Part shown: positions 34,977 to 43,303 of the stretch, in pieces
How the letters are laid out: each line of letters starts with the position of its first letter
How positions within the stretch are numbered: the first letter of the stretch is position 1
From: Pseudomonas sp. LS1212
GTDB lineage: Bacteria > Pseudomonadota > Gammaproteobacteria > Pseudomonadales > Pseudomonadaceae
Length of the DNA stretch: 64,000 nucleotides
Direction of reading: 5' to 3'
Assembly (NCBI RefSeq): GCF_024741815.1
Contig: NZ_CP102951.1
Span: 3,424,001 to 3,488,000, forward strand
Notes under the pieces: model-generated
What the model saw: the letters and a program-made list of their open reading frames with translations, nothing else
Databases searched by the model: none
What the model was told of the DNA's origin: nothing
Made by a program: the position numbers and the translations under genes

Positions 34977-35806
34977 ATCAGCTAATAGTCCGAAGAACTT
35001 TTCGCACGACACACATACGACGGTTTTTCCCCAGCTTCGTTCGTGCCCTGCTCGTTGCTGGGAGTGCGCTGGCGGCCACAGGCTGTTCTATCGCCCAGAC
35101 ACAGAGTTTCACCCTTCAAACAGAGCTGCCTGCCAACTTCAGTGTCAATGGTGATGCCTATTACGTGCCGGCCACAGGGGAGACTTGCACGACGCCGCCT
35201 CGCGACGGGCCAGATGTACCAGGTCGTAAGTTTTTCACCAGCGAACAGCAAGGCGTTCCCCACACGGCAGAATTCAAGGTGCCACTGACCGATAGGGCTG
35301 GGGGCTGTCCGTTGCGCAGTTTGAAGCTGGATATCAAAGGGAAATGGGGAGTGAGGCGGCTGGATTTGGGCATGGACTCCGCCAGCCTGTCTTTTCGCGA
35401 CGAGCTTCCCACTGGACGTTCAGCCTTTCCGGACTCGGGTATACAAGTCTTCCAAGGGCAGTGTCAGTGGCTGTTCCGCACGGTGGGTTCAAAACGCTAC
35501 ATCCGGAAAATCCTGACATGCCAGGCCGCCGATGAACGCGGTCAAGTGCTAAAAGGCCGTCCTGGTGGAGTACTGCAACGCAATCAGTTGGCGGGCAAGA
35601 CGGTGAAGATGGTGCTCTTGGTGGCCAAAGAGGAGCTGCCAGCTGTTGGTGATAACTGGATTCAATTTCCGACTGGCTGGAAGCGGTGCATGGGGAAGAG
35701 CCTCGACGACGTATATGCGTTTTGCCGTGGAAACACTACCGACTTCAAGCCTTTTAAAATGCCCGACGGGCGTGACTGCACTGTCTACCCCAACTGCACC
35801 GAATAA
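34973..35806 (+). CDS. predicted lipoprotein, candidate T6SS lipase immunity protein
   Basis: The 277-residue protein has a long basic N-terminus, a hydrophobic stretch and a lipobox ending ATGC with Cys38, so it is probably a membrane-anchored periplasmic lipoprotein. The mature part carries paired cysteines and a beta-rich pattern (AEFKVPLTDRAGGCPL, LKLDIKGKWGVRRLD, GSKRYIRKILTC). I do not recognise a named family. Known T6SS lipase immunity proteins are often lipoproteins encoded beside the effector, and this gene ends 12 bases before the lipase. The immunity role is inference. Confidence 0.65.
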   Translation: MNQLIVRRTFRTTHIRRFFPSFVRALLVAGSALAATGCSIAQTQSFTLQTELPANFSVNGDAYYVPATGETCTTPPRDGPDVPGRKFFTSEQQGVPHTAEFKVPLTDRAGGCPLRSLKLDIKGKWGVRRLDLGMDSASLSFRDELPTGRSAFPDSGIQVFQGQCQWLFRTVGSKRYIRKILTCQAADERGQVLKGRPGGVLQRNQLAGKTVKMVLLVAKEELPAVGDNWIQFPTGWKRCMGKSLDDVYAFCRGNTTDFKPFKMPDGRDCTVYPNCTE

Positions 35807-35818
35807 GGACATCACACG

Positions 35819-38053
35819 ATGACAGCATATAAACCCATGGAAGATTGGGAAAAACCTTTTTTCAGCGACAAAATGCTGGCCTGTCCACTAAAAGGGCATT
35901 GGGTCAGCTTTCAACTGGTAGACGAGTTTGGTGATGGCAAGCCGTATGGCGGCCTGGCCTACAAGGTTCAGGACGGTGTGGGGCAGGTTTATACCGGAAC
36001 GTTGGATGCTGATGGTTTTGCAAAGATCGCGAACCACTATCGTGGGCCTGTCGTATTATCCTTGAATGAGCAATATGCGGGGTCAATAGATTCGTACAGC
36101 TGGTTAATGACGCGTCAAACTTACAAGCTTCCGATCACTGAACTCCAAGTCCGTGCCGAGCAAACCCGCTTCTTTCACAAGGACGGTTTTCGTGTCGAAC
36201 ACAATCCCGCACAAAAAGGCGCGGATGAGTTCGTGCAAGTCGAGGTGCGGGATCTGGTCAAGCATGGCGCCCATTTGCCGCCTGTGGTTGAACGAACCTA
36301 TCTGCCCAGCCAGCATGTACTCAAATGGATGGGCGATCTCGGGTTTGGTCCCGAACAGGACGAGTTGTGGGGCACTGCGTTGTTCCCGAACAAACACACC
36401 GTATTGGAAGTCCGTCCCATGCGTGCCCTGCGACCGATGCTGTCGACCGATTGCCGCTTCTGCGCGTTGAACCTGTATCAGCTCGCACTGATGGCGACCA
36501 TGAGCTACAACGGTTTTGGCCAGAGGCCCGAGACGCGACCTGTGGACACGGTCAGTTTTCCGCTTGATCCAAGTTTCGGTAATCTGTTCGGCGAAGCCGT
36601 GGCAAGTTATCAAGAAGCGTGGCGAGTGGATCCAGGGCAGAGCAAGCGATTTTATCCGCTCTACGAAGACGTGCCTTACTCAAAGCGCTTTGAGATCCTG
36701 CCCTTCGATCCAACGCTGTATGAACAAAACCATCGCGACCGTGGAGAGGAGCAGGAACACCCCGCCAGCCTGCATTTTTTTGACCATGGACGTAGCAAGA
36801 CCGATACCCAAGCGTTCATCAGCCATCATGACGAAATCATCCTGATATCGGTACGCGGTACGGGCAATGCTTCCTTATGGGAAACAGTAATTGACGGCTG
36901 GCGGGATGCAGATGCTGAGCAAGTACCGTTTGAGGAAGGTGTCGGCAAGGTGCACCGGGGTTTCTATCGGGGGTACCAAGCGATCAGCGAGTTTGTTCAA
37001 CGCTACCTTGATCAATTTCATGCAGGTCAAAAAGTCATTATCTGCGGGCATAGTCTGGGCGGCGCCATTGCCTTGCTGCTAGCGGAAGCGTTGCGACGAT
37101 CCTCTGATAATGATTACGACATTCTCCTCTATACCTTCGGTGCACCTCGTGCAGGCGATGCCACCTTTGTATCGGGTGCATCCAGCATTGTAGAGGGTGC
37201 TCCAGCATTGGTTCATCACCGCATGGTCAACAACAACGATCCCGTGCCGAGCGTACCTGCGCCCTGGATGAATGTGCGGAGAAGAATCTGGGTGCCGGGT
37301 TTGGCGATGATTACGGCGAGTAACCCGTATCTAGGTTTGCTTGTTTTTGCTATTGGCTTGACCCGTACCGGTGGTGAACCCTATCAGCACCATGGCGAGC
37401 AACAGCACTTTATGCCAGTGGATTTTGGCTCTCGGGAGCAATCCTCTGTTCTCTGGAGCCCAGGCTGCGCCTCTATCGAAGAGGCGGCTTGCACCCGAGC
37501 TTTGAAATTACATGGTGATATGCCCAATCGTGCCTGGTTCATCAGTCAAGCGATACAAGGCGGGGACCATTCGATGGTCGCGAGCTACATCCCCTTCGCA
37601 TGGGCTACGCTGCGCCGCTGGCAACAAACTCAAGAGTCCGGTGGAACACTGGTGACCTCGCGGGAGTTCGAGCTAATTGAGAACGGGCTAATCACGTTCA
37701 AGGCTCAGTTGGATGAACACCGCAGACAGATAAGTCGAGAGACCAGCGCACATAATGACAATCAGGAACGGTTTGACGCCATTACCGCATTATCCATAGA
37801 GTCACGGCGGCTGAATGATCCTTTGCAGCGGCTCCAAACGTTGCGCTATCGAACACTGACCCTAGCCGATGTCTATGGCAATCTCGAGTCGTCCCCCAAC
37901 CTGGAAGCGGGTCTGAAGCGCTGGATGGCGCAGGCAGAGAATAACGCTCAGGTGCAGATAGCGATGATTCCTCAGCAGTTCGATGACGACTCGTTGATGG
38001 CCTCAATCCTCGCTAACTCTAATAGCTCGTTTGATATCGACTCTATTGGTTGA
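35819..38053 (+). CDS. class-3 lipase, predicted T6SS antibacterial effector
   Basis: This 744-residue protein has an N-terminal region of about 330 residues, a lipase class-3 domain and a C-terminal helical tail. The nucleophile elbow GHSLGGA contains Ser412. A likely aspartate is Asp474 in NNNDPVPSVP, and the histidine is probably His584 in GGDHSMVASYI. There is no signal peptide, as expected for cargo loaded on VgrG. It follows vgrG, DUF4123 and two exported proteins in one operon. It should attack phospholipids of rival cells. It could belong to the Tle2-like group, which also uses a lipase-3 fold; that placement is not tested. Confidence 0.85.
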   Translation: MTAYKPMEDWEKPFFSDKMLACPLKGHWVSFQLVDEFGDGKPYGGLAYKVQDGVGQVYTGTLDADGFAKIANHYRGPVVLSLNEQYAGSIDSYSWLMTRQTYKLPITELQVRAEQTRFFHKDGFRVEHNPAQKGADEFVQVEVRDLVKHGAHLPPVVERTYLPSQHVLKWMGDLGFGPEQDELWGTALFPNKHTVLEVRPMRALRPMLSTDCRFCALNLYQLALMATMSYNGFGQRPETRPVDTVSFPLDPSFGNLFGEAVASYQEAWRVDPGQSKRFYPLYEDVPYSKRFEILPFDPTLYEQNHRDRGEEQEHPASLHFFDHGRSKTDTQAFISHHDEIILISVRGTGNASLWETVIDGWRDADAEQVPFEEGVGKVHRGFYRGYQAISEFVQRYLDQFHAGQKVIICGHSLGGAIALLLAEALRRSSDNDYDILLYTFGAPRAGDATFVSGASSIVEGAPALVHHRMVNNNDPVPSVPAPWMNVRRRIWVPGLAMITASNPYLGLLVFAIGLTRTGGEPYQHHGEQQHFMPVDFGSREQSSVLWSPGCASIEEAACTRALKLHGDMPNRAWFISQAIQGGDHSMVASYIPFAWATLRRWQQTQESGGTLVTSREFELIENGLITFKAQLDEHRRQISRETSAHNDNQERFDAITALSIESRRLNDPLQRLQTLRYRTLTLADVYGNLESSPNLEAGLKRWMAQAENNAQVQIAMIPQQFDDDSLMASILANSNSSFDIDSIG

Positions 38054-38219
38054 GGGGTATGTCTTGAACCTTCAGTTTCCCAAGCCTTTCGGCCATCAAC
38101 TCCATCCAGGGAGATACGAACCCGGCAACTCACTGCCTAAGACCCGCAGACAGATGAGGGCTCGTCTGATGGTAGGCATCGATGCGTGACCATGCATAAG
38201 CGCTGAGAAAGGCACTGTA
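38054..38219. other. intergenic end of the T6SS island
   Basis: No gene or clear terminator is seen in these 166 bases. The right inverted repeat follows directly at 38220. Confidence 0.4.
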
Positions 38220-38246
38220 AATCCGACTTTTTCAACAGAATCGGCC
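38220..38246 (-). repeat. right copy of the 27-base inverted repeat
   Basis: It matches the repeat at 27763-27789 on the opposite strand with one difference (CCGACTTTTTC here against CCGGCTTTTTC). It marks the right edge of the T6SS-bearing segment. A truncated TetR gene lies just outside it. Confidence 0.75.
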
Positions 38247-38269
38247 AGAAGCAGCCTCTCGTCAGTCCG

Positions 38270-38604
38270 CTACCTGAGCCGGGATGGCAGGTGTTGATCC
38301 TTGTCCGGCCAGGCGGCCATCAGCACAGCGGCGACACTCCTCAGCGATTCGCTGGTGGTGCCATCGCGAGCGCGAATGGACATGCCGTAGATGACCGTTG
38401 AAACCAGACCGACCATGACTGCGACATCGGCGCCTTGCGGCACGTCGCCCTCCTCCACTACACGCTGGATTCGTTCTGCGAGCTTGCGCTCCCACAGGCG
38501 GCGCAAGCCAAGCACGAACTCATGCAAGTGAGCAGCCTCGGGCGGGCAACTCAGCGTGGATAAAGCCAGCATGCAGCCTGGCGGATGCGCTTCGTCGACG
38601 ATTG
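38270..38604 (-). pseudogene. TetR-family regulator, C-terminal fragment
   Basis: The frame encodes the ligand-binding half of a TetR regulator (HPPGCMLALSTLSCPPEA and LWERKLAERIQRVVEEGDVP, ending MAAWPDKDQ). The DNA-binding N-terminus is missing; the ORF start at 38674 lies in unrelated sequence next to the TorF stop. It is likely a remnant of a regulator truncated by rearrangement near the inverted repeat. Confidence 0.7.
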
Positions 38605-38674
38605 TTCCAATTGTTCGTCCCCGATTGTTCCACGCAGCCTTGAAGCTTACGGGTTTTATGGCCTGCGTTGGCAA

Positions 38675-39415
38675 TCAGAACGTCTTGCTGGCGCTGACTA
38701 CCACGGTCGCCGTGCACACATCCGTATAACCGTAGTAGCTCGCGCACTCGTTTCTGGAAAGGTCAGTGTCGACATAAGCCAGCCCCCAGTCGAGGCCAAA
38801 CCCACTGCGGGTCAGCCTGGCTTCCCACTCATGGTAGTCACCGCGCGTGCTGCCACTGCCGGAGACGAACACGTCGTCCTTGAAGTCGAAACGGCCATAG
38901 CGCACTTCCAGGCCGGTTTCGGCCGGCAGTGCGTGGCTGTAGCCAATGTAGGTGTAGAGCGTATCTTGATCGTCGCCCACAAAGTTCTTCAAATCATTGG
39001 AGTAGTAGCTGGCGAACTTGAAGCCATGGGCCTTGAGAATGGCATAGACCTCACTCTGGTTGAACTGGGCTTCCTTGGCGTAGGTGTACTTGAGATAGCC
39101 CAGATCGAGGCTGACGTCGTCATTGAACTGCTTGTAGTAGCCCGCGTAGAAATCCTGTTCCAGGCGCGTCTTCAGGTCCAGCCCGAAGTCGACGTTAGAG
39201 GTCCAGACACCGAAATAGGCCCCGCTGCTGTGCAGCAATGTGGCCTCCAGCTGCGCGGCCGGGTCACCCAGGCTCATGGACAGCCCACGGCTGCGGTAAT
39301 CGCTGACCACCTGCGGCTTGAGCATCAATTGCAGGTCATCGGTAAGGGTTATGGCCTGGGCGGCAAGAGGCAAGAGCGTGCAGCCGACAAGGGTGGCAAG
39401 GGCCAGGCGATGCAT
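38675..39415 (-). CDS. TorF-family putative porin
   Basis: This is 246 residues with a signal peptide (MHRLALATLVGCTLLPLAAQA). The mature barrel has VVSDYRSRGLSMSLGDPAAQL near the start and alternating aromatic strands to the final VVVSASKTF, all typical of TorF outer-membrane proteins. AAAGGATC precedes the ATG. It lies 84 bases downstream of an exported amidohydrolase on the same strand, so it may serve entry of that enzyme's substrate. The pore substrate is unknown. Confidence 0.85.
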   Translation of the reverse strand: MHRLALATLVGCTLLPLAAQAITLTDDLQLMLKPQVVSDYRSRGLSMSLGDPAAQLEATLLHSSGAYFGVWTSNVDFGLDLKTRLEQDFYAGYYKQFNDDVSLDLGYLKYTYAKEAQFNQSEVYAILKAHGFKFASYYSNDLKNFVGDDQDTLYTYIGYSHALPAETGLEVRYGRFDFKDDVFVSGSGSTRGDYHEWEARLTRSGFGLDWGLAYVDTDLSRNECASYYGYTDVCTATVVVSASKTF

Positions 39416-39499
39416 GTTTCGGATCCTTTCTTATTATTGGCAGACAAGGCTTCGCCCTCCCCGTGCCGGCAAGGCACAGGGCAGGCGACCATTGGGTAA

Positions 39500-41239
39500 T
39501 CAGGGGCGGCTGTAGACTTCGCGGCCACCGAAGTAAGTCTTGAGGACCTGGGTGTCGGCCAGTTGCTCTTCTGGTGCGCTGAACACATCGCGATCAAGGA
39601 CGATCATGTCAGCCTGCTTGCCGGGGGCGAGCGAACCGATCTGCTGCTCCAGGCCGATGGTCCGGGCAGCATTGCGGGTATAGGCGTAGAACATGGTTTG
39701 CCGGTCGATGCCTTCATCCTTGTTCAGCACGCCCTTGGGTCCCTTGCGGCTGATGGCCTGGCCGATGGCTTTCCACGGGTCCGGGGTGGAGACCGGCCAG
39801 TCGCTGGCACCGGCAATGGTCGCGCCGTTCTTGAGCAGCGAACGTGCCGGGTACATGTACTGGAACTCCATGGCGCTGATATAGGGCTTGAGCAAGTCAA
39901 TGCTCATCTCGTCCGCTGAGGCCCAATACAACTGCATGGAGGCAATGACATTCAGCGGTTTGAAGCGAGCGAATTCCTTGGGGTTGACCATCTGCAGGTG
40001 GGTGACCGAATGGACGACGCCGCTTTGCCGGTCGCGACGGGCCTGCTCGATGCCATTGAGTGACTCGCGTACCGCACGGTCACCGATCGCATGCACATGG
40101 ACCAGCCAGCCACGGGCATCGGCGGCGCTGACCAGCTCACCGAAATGGGCCGGGTCGATCAGCAGCTCGCCACCCTTGTGGGAGTTTTTGTAGGGTTCGA
40201 GCAAGGACGCGGTTTGCGCGGGGAATTCAGCGACGCCATCGGCAAAGATCTTGATGCCTGGCATGCTGAGGTTGTCGACACCCTGGAACTGTTTGCGGAC
40301 TTGATCCAGCACTTCCAGGTCGGCAGGCTGGCTCTTGGGGTTGGCGACCATCAATGCGGCCACCCGCAGCTGCAGTTCCCCCTTGTCCGCGAGCGCCTTG
40401 TAGGCCGGCAGCACGCCCACGGTTTGCGCCGTAGGCTTGAAGTCGAACAGCGCATCCCCCGGTGCGGCATTCGCCGCGGGGTCCATCAGGGCAGTCACGC
40501 CCAGGCTGTGGTAGAGATCACGTGCGGCTTTGCCGGCATCGATCAACTGATCAAGGTTTGCCGTTGGCAGCTGGGACATCACCGCCGACAGGCCAGCATC
40601 GGCAACGAAGCCATTGGGGGTGTTGTCGGCATGGTGGCCAATGGTGGCGACGGCTTCGCCTTTAAGCGCCTTGACGCGCTCGGCATCGATACCGGCACGT
40701 TTGAGCATCGCCTTGTTGGCCCAGCCGGTGTGGTAATCCCATCCGATGAAGGCAATCGGCGTATCAGCCCATTCACCCTGGTTGAAGCGCTTCTCCAGCT
40801 CGGCCACTTCACTCCAGTAGGTTGAGGGGAAGCCACCAACGCTGAGCATGTCGCCGTGCCGCGCCTTGCCGTCATCACGCCAGCCGCGCAGGCGCTTTTC
40901 CAGTTCGTCAAAGGGCAGCATTTGGGTTTCAAGGTCGGCGGACTTGAGTTTCACCCCCCCGAAGATCGCATGGCTATGGGTATCGATGAAGCCGGGCATC
41001 AGCACCTTGCCCTGCAAGTCAATCACTTGCGTGCCGGCGTCCTTGAGCGCCAGTACCTCGGCATCGCTGCCGACCTTGACGATCTTGCCACCCTCCACGG
41101 CCACGGCCTGTTGCAGTGGCTGGCCTTGCTCGGCAGTGAACACCTTGCCGTTGTGCAAGAGCAGGTCGACTGCCGCCATGCTTTCCATTGAGGCAAAAGC
41201 AATGGCCGCTGCCAGCGTTGCCCGGAGAATACGTTTCAT
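39500..41239 (-). CDS. exported amidohydrolase (Amidohydrolase_3, YtcJ/NfdA-like)
   Basis: This 579-residue protein has a signal peptide (MKRILRATLAAAIAFASMES) and metal-binding HxH in MPGFIDTHSHAIF near residue 85. Further motifs are HVHAIGDRAVRESLNGIE near residue 380, a likely metal-lysine/His region, and ASDWPVSTPDPWKAI with the catalytic aspartate. The C-terminus has the small beta domain SLAPGKQADMIVLDRD. Family members hydrolyse N-formyl or N-acyl compounds. Expression is probably controlled by the divergent LysR gene 106 bases away. Confidence 0.88.
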   Translation of the reverse strand: MKRILRATLAAAIAFASMESMAAVDLLLHNGKVFTAEQGQPLQQAVAVEGGKIVKVGSDAEVLALKDAGTQVIDLQGKVLMPGFIDTHSHAIFGGVKLKSADLETQMLPFDELEKRLRGWRDDGKARHGDMLSVGGFPSTYWSEVAELEKRFNQGEWADTPIAFIGWDYHTGWANKAMLKRAGIDAERVKALKGEAVATIGHHADNTPNGFVADAGLSAVMSQLPTANLDQLIDAGKAARDLYHSLGVTALMDPAANAAPGDALFDFKPTAQTVGVLPAYKALADKGELQLRVAALMVANPKSQPADLEVLDQVRKQFQGVDNLSMPGIKIFADGVAEFPAQTASLLEPYKNSHKGGELLIDPAHFGELVSAADARGWLVHVHAIGDRAVRESLNGIEQARRDRQSGVVHSVTHLQMVNPKEFARFKPLNVIASMQLYWASADEMSIDLLKPYISAMEFQYMYPARSLLKNGATIAGASDWPVSTPDPWKAIGQAISRKGPKGVLNKDEGIDRQTMFYAYTRNAARTIGLEQQIGSLAPGKQADMIVLDRDVFSAPEEQLADTQVLKTYFGGREVYSRP

Positions 41240-41345
41240 CGTCCCGCACCTTTTCTTGTAAGAATGGCCGAGAGACTAGCCAAGTCAGGCGATGCAAAGA
41301 ATACTTGATGCCTGAAAGACATACTTTCCAAAAAGGAAAAAGTAT

Positions 41346-42260
41346 ATGGATCAATTGGGCGCCATCACCATGTTCGTGGCCACTGCCGACCAGGGCAGTT
41401 TCACCCGTGCTGCCGCCCACCTGGGCAAGACCACATCGGCCTTGACGCGGGCCGTCACCCACCTTGAAACGGAACTGGGCACCCGCCTGTTCGAACGCTC
41501 CACGCGGCGGATTGCCCTGACCGAAGCCGGGCAGATCTACCTCGTCAACGCACGCCAAGTGCTGATGCAGCTGCAGCAGGCGCGCGAGGATATTGACCAG
41601 CTGCAGCAGGAGATGTGCGGCGTGCTGCGGGTGGCAGCCCCGCCCTCCTTCGCCCCGGCCTTTCTCAATGCGGTGTGTTACCGCTTTCTCGAACGCTACC
41701 CGCAAATGCGCCTGGATATCGTGCTCACCGATGAAATCGTCGACCTGCTCGAAGGCAACTACGACCTGGCCGTGCGCGACGGCCCCGTTGAACTGCCCGG
41801 CCTCATTGTGCGGCCGCTGATCGCCAACCGCATTCTGCTATGTGCCAGCCCCGGCTACCTGCAACGCAAACCGCTCGAGGTGCTACCGCATACCTTCGAT
41901 CAACACGACTGGTTGATCTTTCGACATCCGGCCTTGAACCCGCATTACTGGTGGCTGACCCATCAAGGCGAGCGCCAGCGCATACCACAGCCGGTGCCGC
42001 GCATGACCAGCGACAACTACGACTTCCTGTTCGGCGCCCTGCGTGCGGGCCTCGGATTGCAATTCTGCCCGCAGTGGAGTGCAGCCCCCTATATCAGGCG
42101 TGGCGAACTGGTACAGCTGCTGACCGATGCCGACCTGGACCCGGATCAGTTCGGCTCCACCATCCATGCGATCTATCCGGTGCACCGGCGCCATACCCGC
42201 AAGCACCAGGCTTTTATCGAGTGCCTGAGTCAGTATCTGGATGAGGAGGCGCTGCATTGA
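41346..42260 (+). CDS. LysR-family transcriptional regulator
   Basis: This 304-residue LysR protein has an N-terminal winged helix-turn-helix (MDQLGAITMFVATADQGSFT, then AAAHLGKTTSALTRAVTHLE) followed by the co-inducer-binding domain from about residue 90. It is divergent from the amidohydrolase/TorF operon, the usual LysR arrangement, and probably regulates it. The 106-base intergenic region would hold its operator, but no exact site is assigned. Confidence 0.92.
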   Translation: MDQLGAITMFVATADQGSFTRAAAHLGKTTSALTRAVTHLETELGTRLFERSTRRIALTEAGQIYLVNARQVLMQLQQAREDIDQLQQEMCGVLRVAAPPSFAPAFLNAVCYRFLERYPQMRLDIVLTDEIVDLLEGNYDLAVRDGPVELPGLIVRPLIANRILLCASPGYLQRKPLEVLPHTFDQHDWLIFRHPALNPHYWWLTHQGERQRIPQPVPRMTSDNYDFLFGALRAGLGLQFCPQWSAAPYIRRGELVQLLTDADLDPDQFGSTIHAIYPVHRRHTRKHQAFIECLSQYLDEEALH

Positions 42261-42405
42261 GCGGTTGATTCCAAAGCCACAAGCGTTTTCTTCGCCAGTG
42301 CCGGCGTGGCGTACGGCACCCCACTGTCCAGCACTGCCGGGGCGCAGTACGATGGCCACAACGAGAAAGGGCTGAAATTGTAGTAATTGGCGGACGGGCA
42401 GAACT

Positions 42406-43047
42406 ATGATCCAGGAACATCTGAATGCTGATCTCAAGGCGCCTGCGATCATGCATGGCGCACTCCTGCCATGGATCGCCAGCCCGCTTGCCGGTGTCGA
42501 CAGACGCCCCTTGTATCGGGTCGGTGGGGAGCAAGCACGAGCCACGTCCCTGGTGCGCTATGCGCCCGGGAGTCACTTCAGTGCACATCTGCATTCAGGC
42601 GGCGAAGAGTTTCTGGTGCTGGAGGGCGTGTTCGAGGACGAGCACGGCCACTACCCTGTCGGCAGTTACGTACGCAATCCGCCAGGCAGCCAGCACACAC
42701 CTGGCGCAAGCTCGGGCTGCATGATTTTCGTGCGCCTGCGCCAGTTTCACCCCGAAGACCGCGAGCAGTGCGTCACGCAACTGCACGCCCAGGGCAGCCA
42801 GCGGCTGTTTGAAAACGAGCATGAGCGTGTCTGGCTGGAGGATATTCAGGCGGGCACCCGCCTTCGGCTGGCCAATTCTCGAGGGTTGGAAATGCTCGTT
42901 CTGCAAGGCGAGCTCGTGGGCAAAGGTTTTCGACTGGCTCCATTGAGCTGGATGCGCTTGCCGGCGGGCGAGTCGCTGGAGGCTTTGGCTGGCGATGCGG
43001 GCGCGCGCATCTGGTTCAAGGATGCCGCGCCAGATCTAGGCCTCTGA
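42406..43047 (+). CDS. ChrR-like cupin protein
   Basis: This is 213 residues with two cupin halves. The first has HFSAHLHSGGEEFLVLEGVF and NPPGSQHTP, supplying histidines and a glutamate for metal. The second (residues 120-205) is less conserved. It resembles the cupin domain of ChrR anti-sigma factors but lacks the N-terminal zinc-binding anti-sigma domain, so it is not expected to bind a sigma factor. It stands alone after the LysR gene, and its function is unknown. Confidence 0.8.
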   Translation: MIQEHLNADLKAPAIMHGALLPWIASPLAGVDRRPLYRVGGEQARATSLVRYAPGSHFSAHLHSGGEEFLVLEGVFEDEHGHYPVGSYVRNPPGSQHTPGASSGCMIFVRLRQFHPEDREQCVTQLHAQGSQRLFENEHERVWLEDIQAGTRLRLANSRGLEMLVLQGELVGKGFRLAPLSWMRLPAGESLEALAGDAGARIWFKDAAPDLGL

Positions 43048-43303
43048 CTCACCCTTGCCAGCCTCGCCGAGCAACCAATCGCGCAAGGCTTGTATGAAGG
43101 CCCGGTGCCCAGCAGGGGCTGCTGCTCAGCCCATCGCGGCGGTCCGGCGATCCGGCAAGCCCCGATCCTACAGGGGCCGCGTCATTAAGTTAAATGGCGA
43201 CCTTGAGATCCTGCGCCTGCTACGCAGGCGAGCTGGTGCGCCACTGCGACAGCCTTCGGCAGCGGCTACACGGGCCGTCATTCGCCGCAGAGATAGCGCA
43301 AAA
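43048..43303. other. intergenic region with REP-like debris
   Basis: No gene is supported. Short palindromic stretches (GCGCCTGCTACGCAGGCG around 43212 and GCCTTCGGCAGCGGC around 43253) suggest degenerate repetitive extragenic sequence. Confidence 0.35.

Noticed and set aside
42406..43047. Anti-sigma factor ChrR
   Set aside because: Only the cupin halves are present. The zinc-binding anti-sigma domain is absent and no ECF sigma gene is adjacent.
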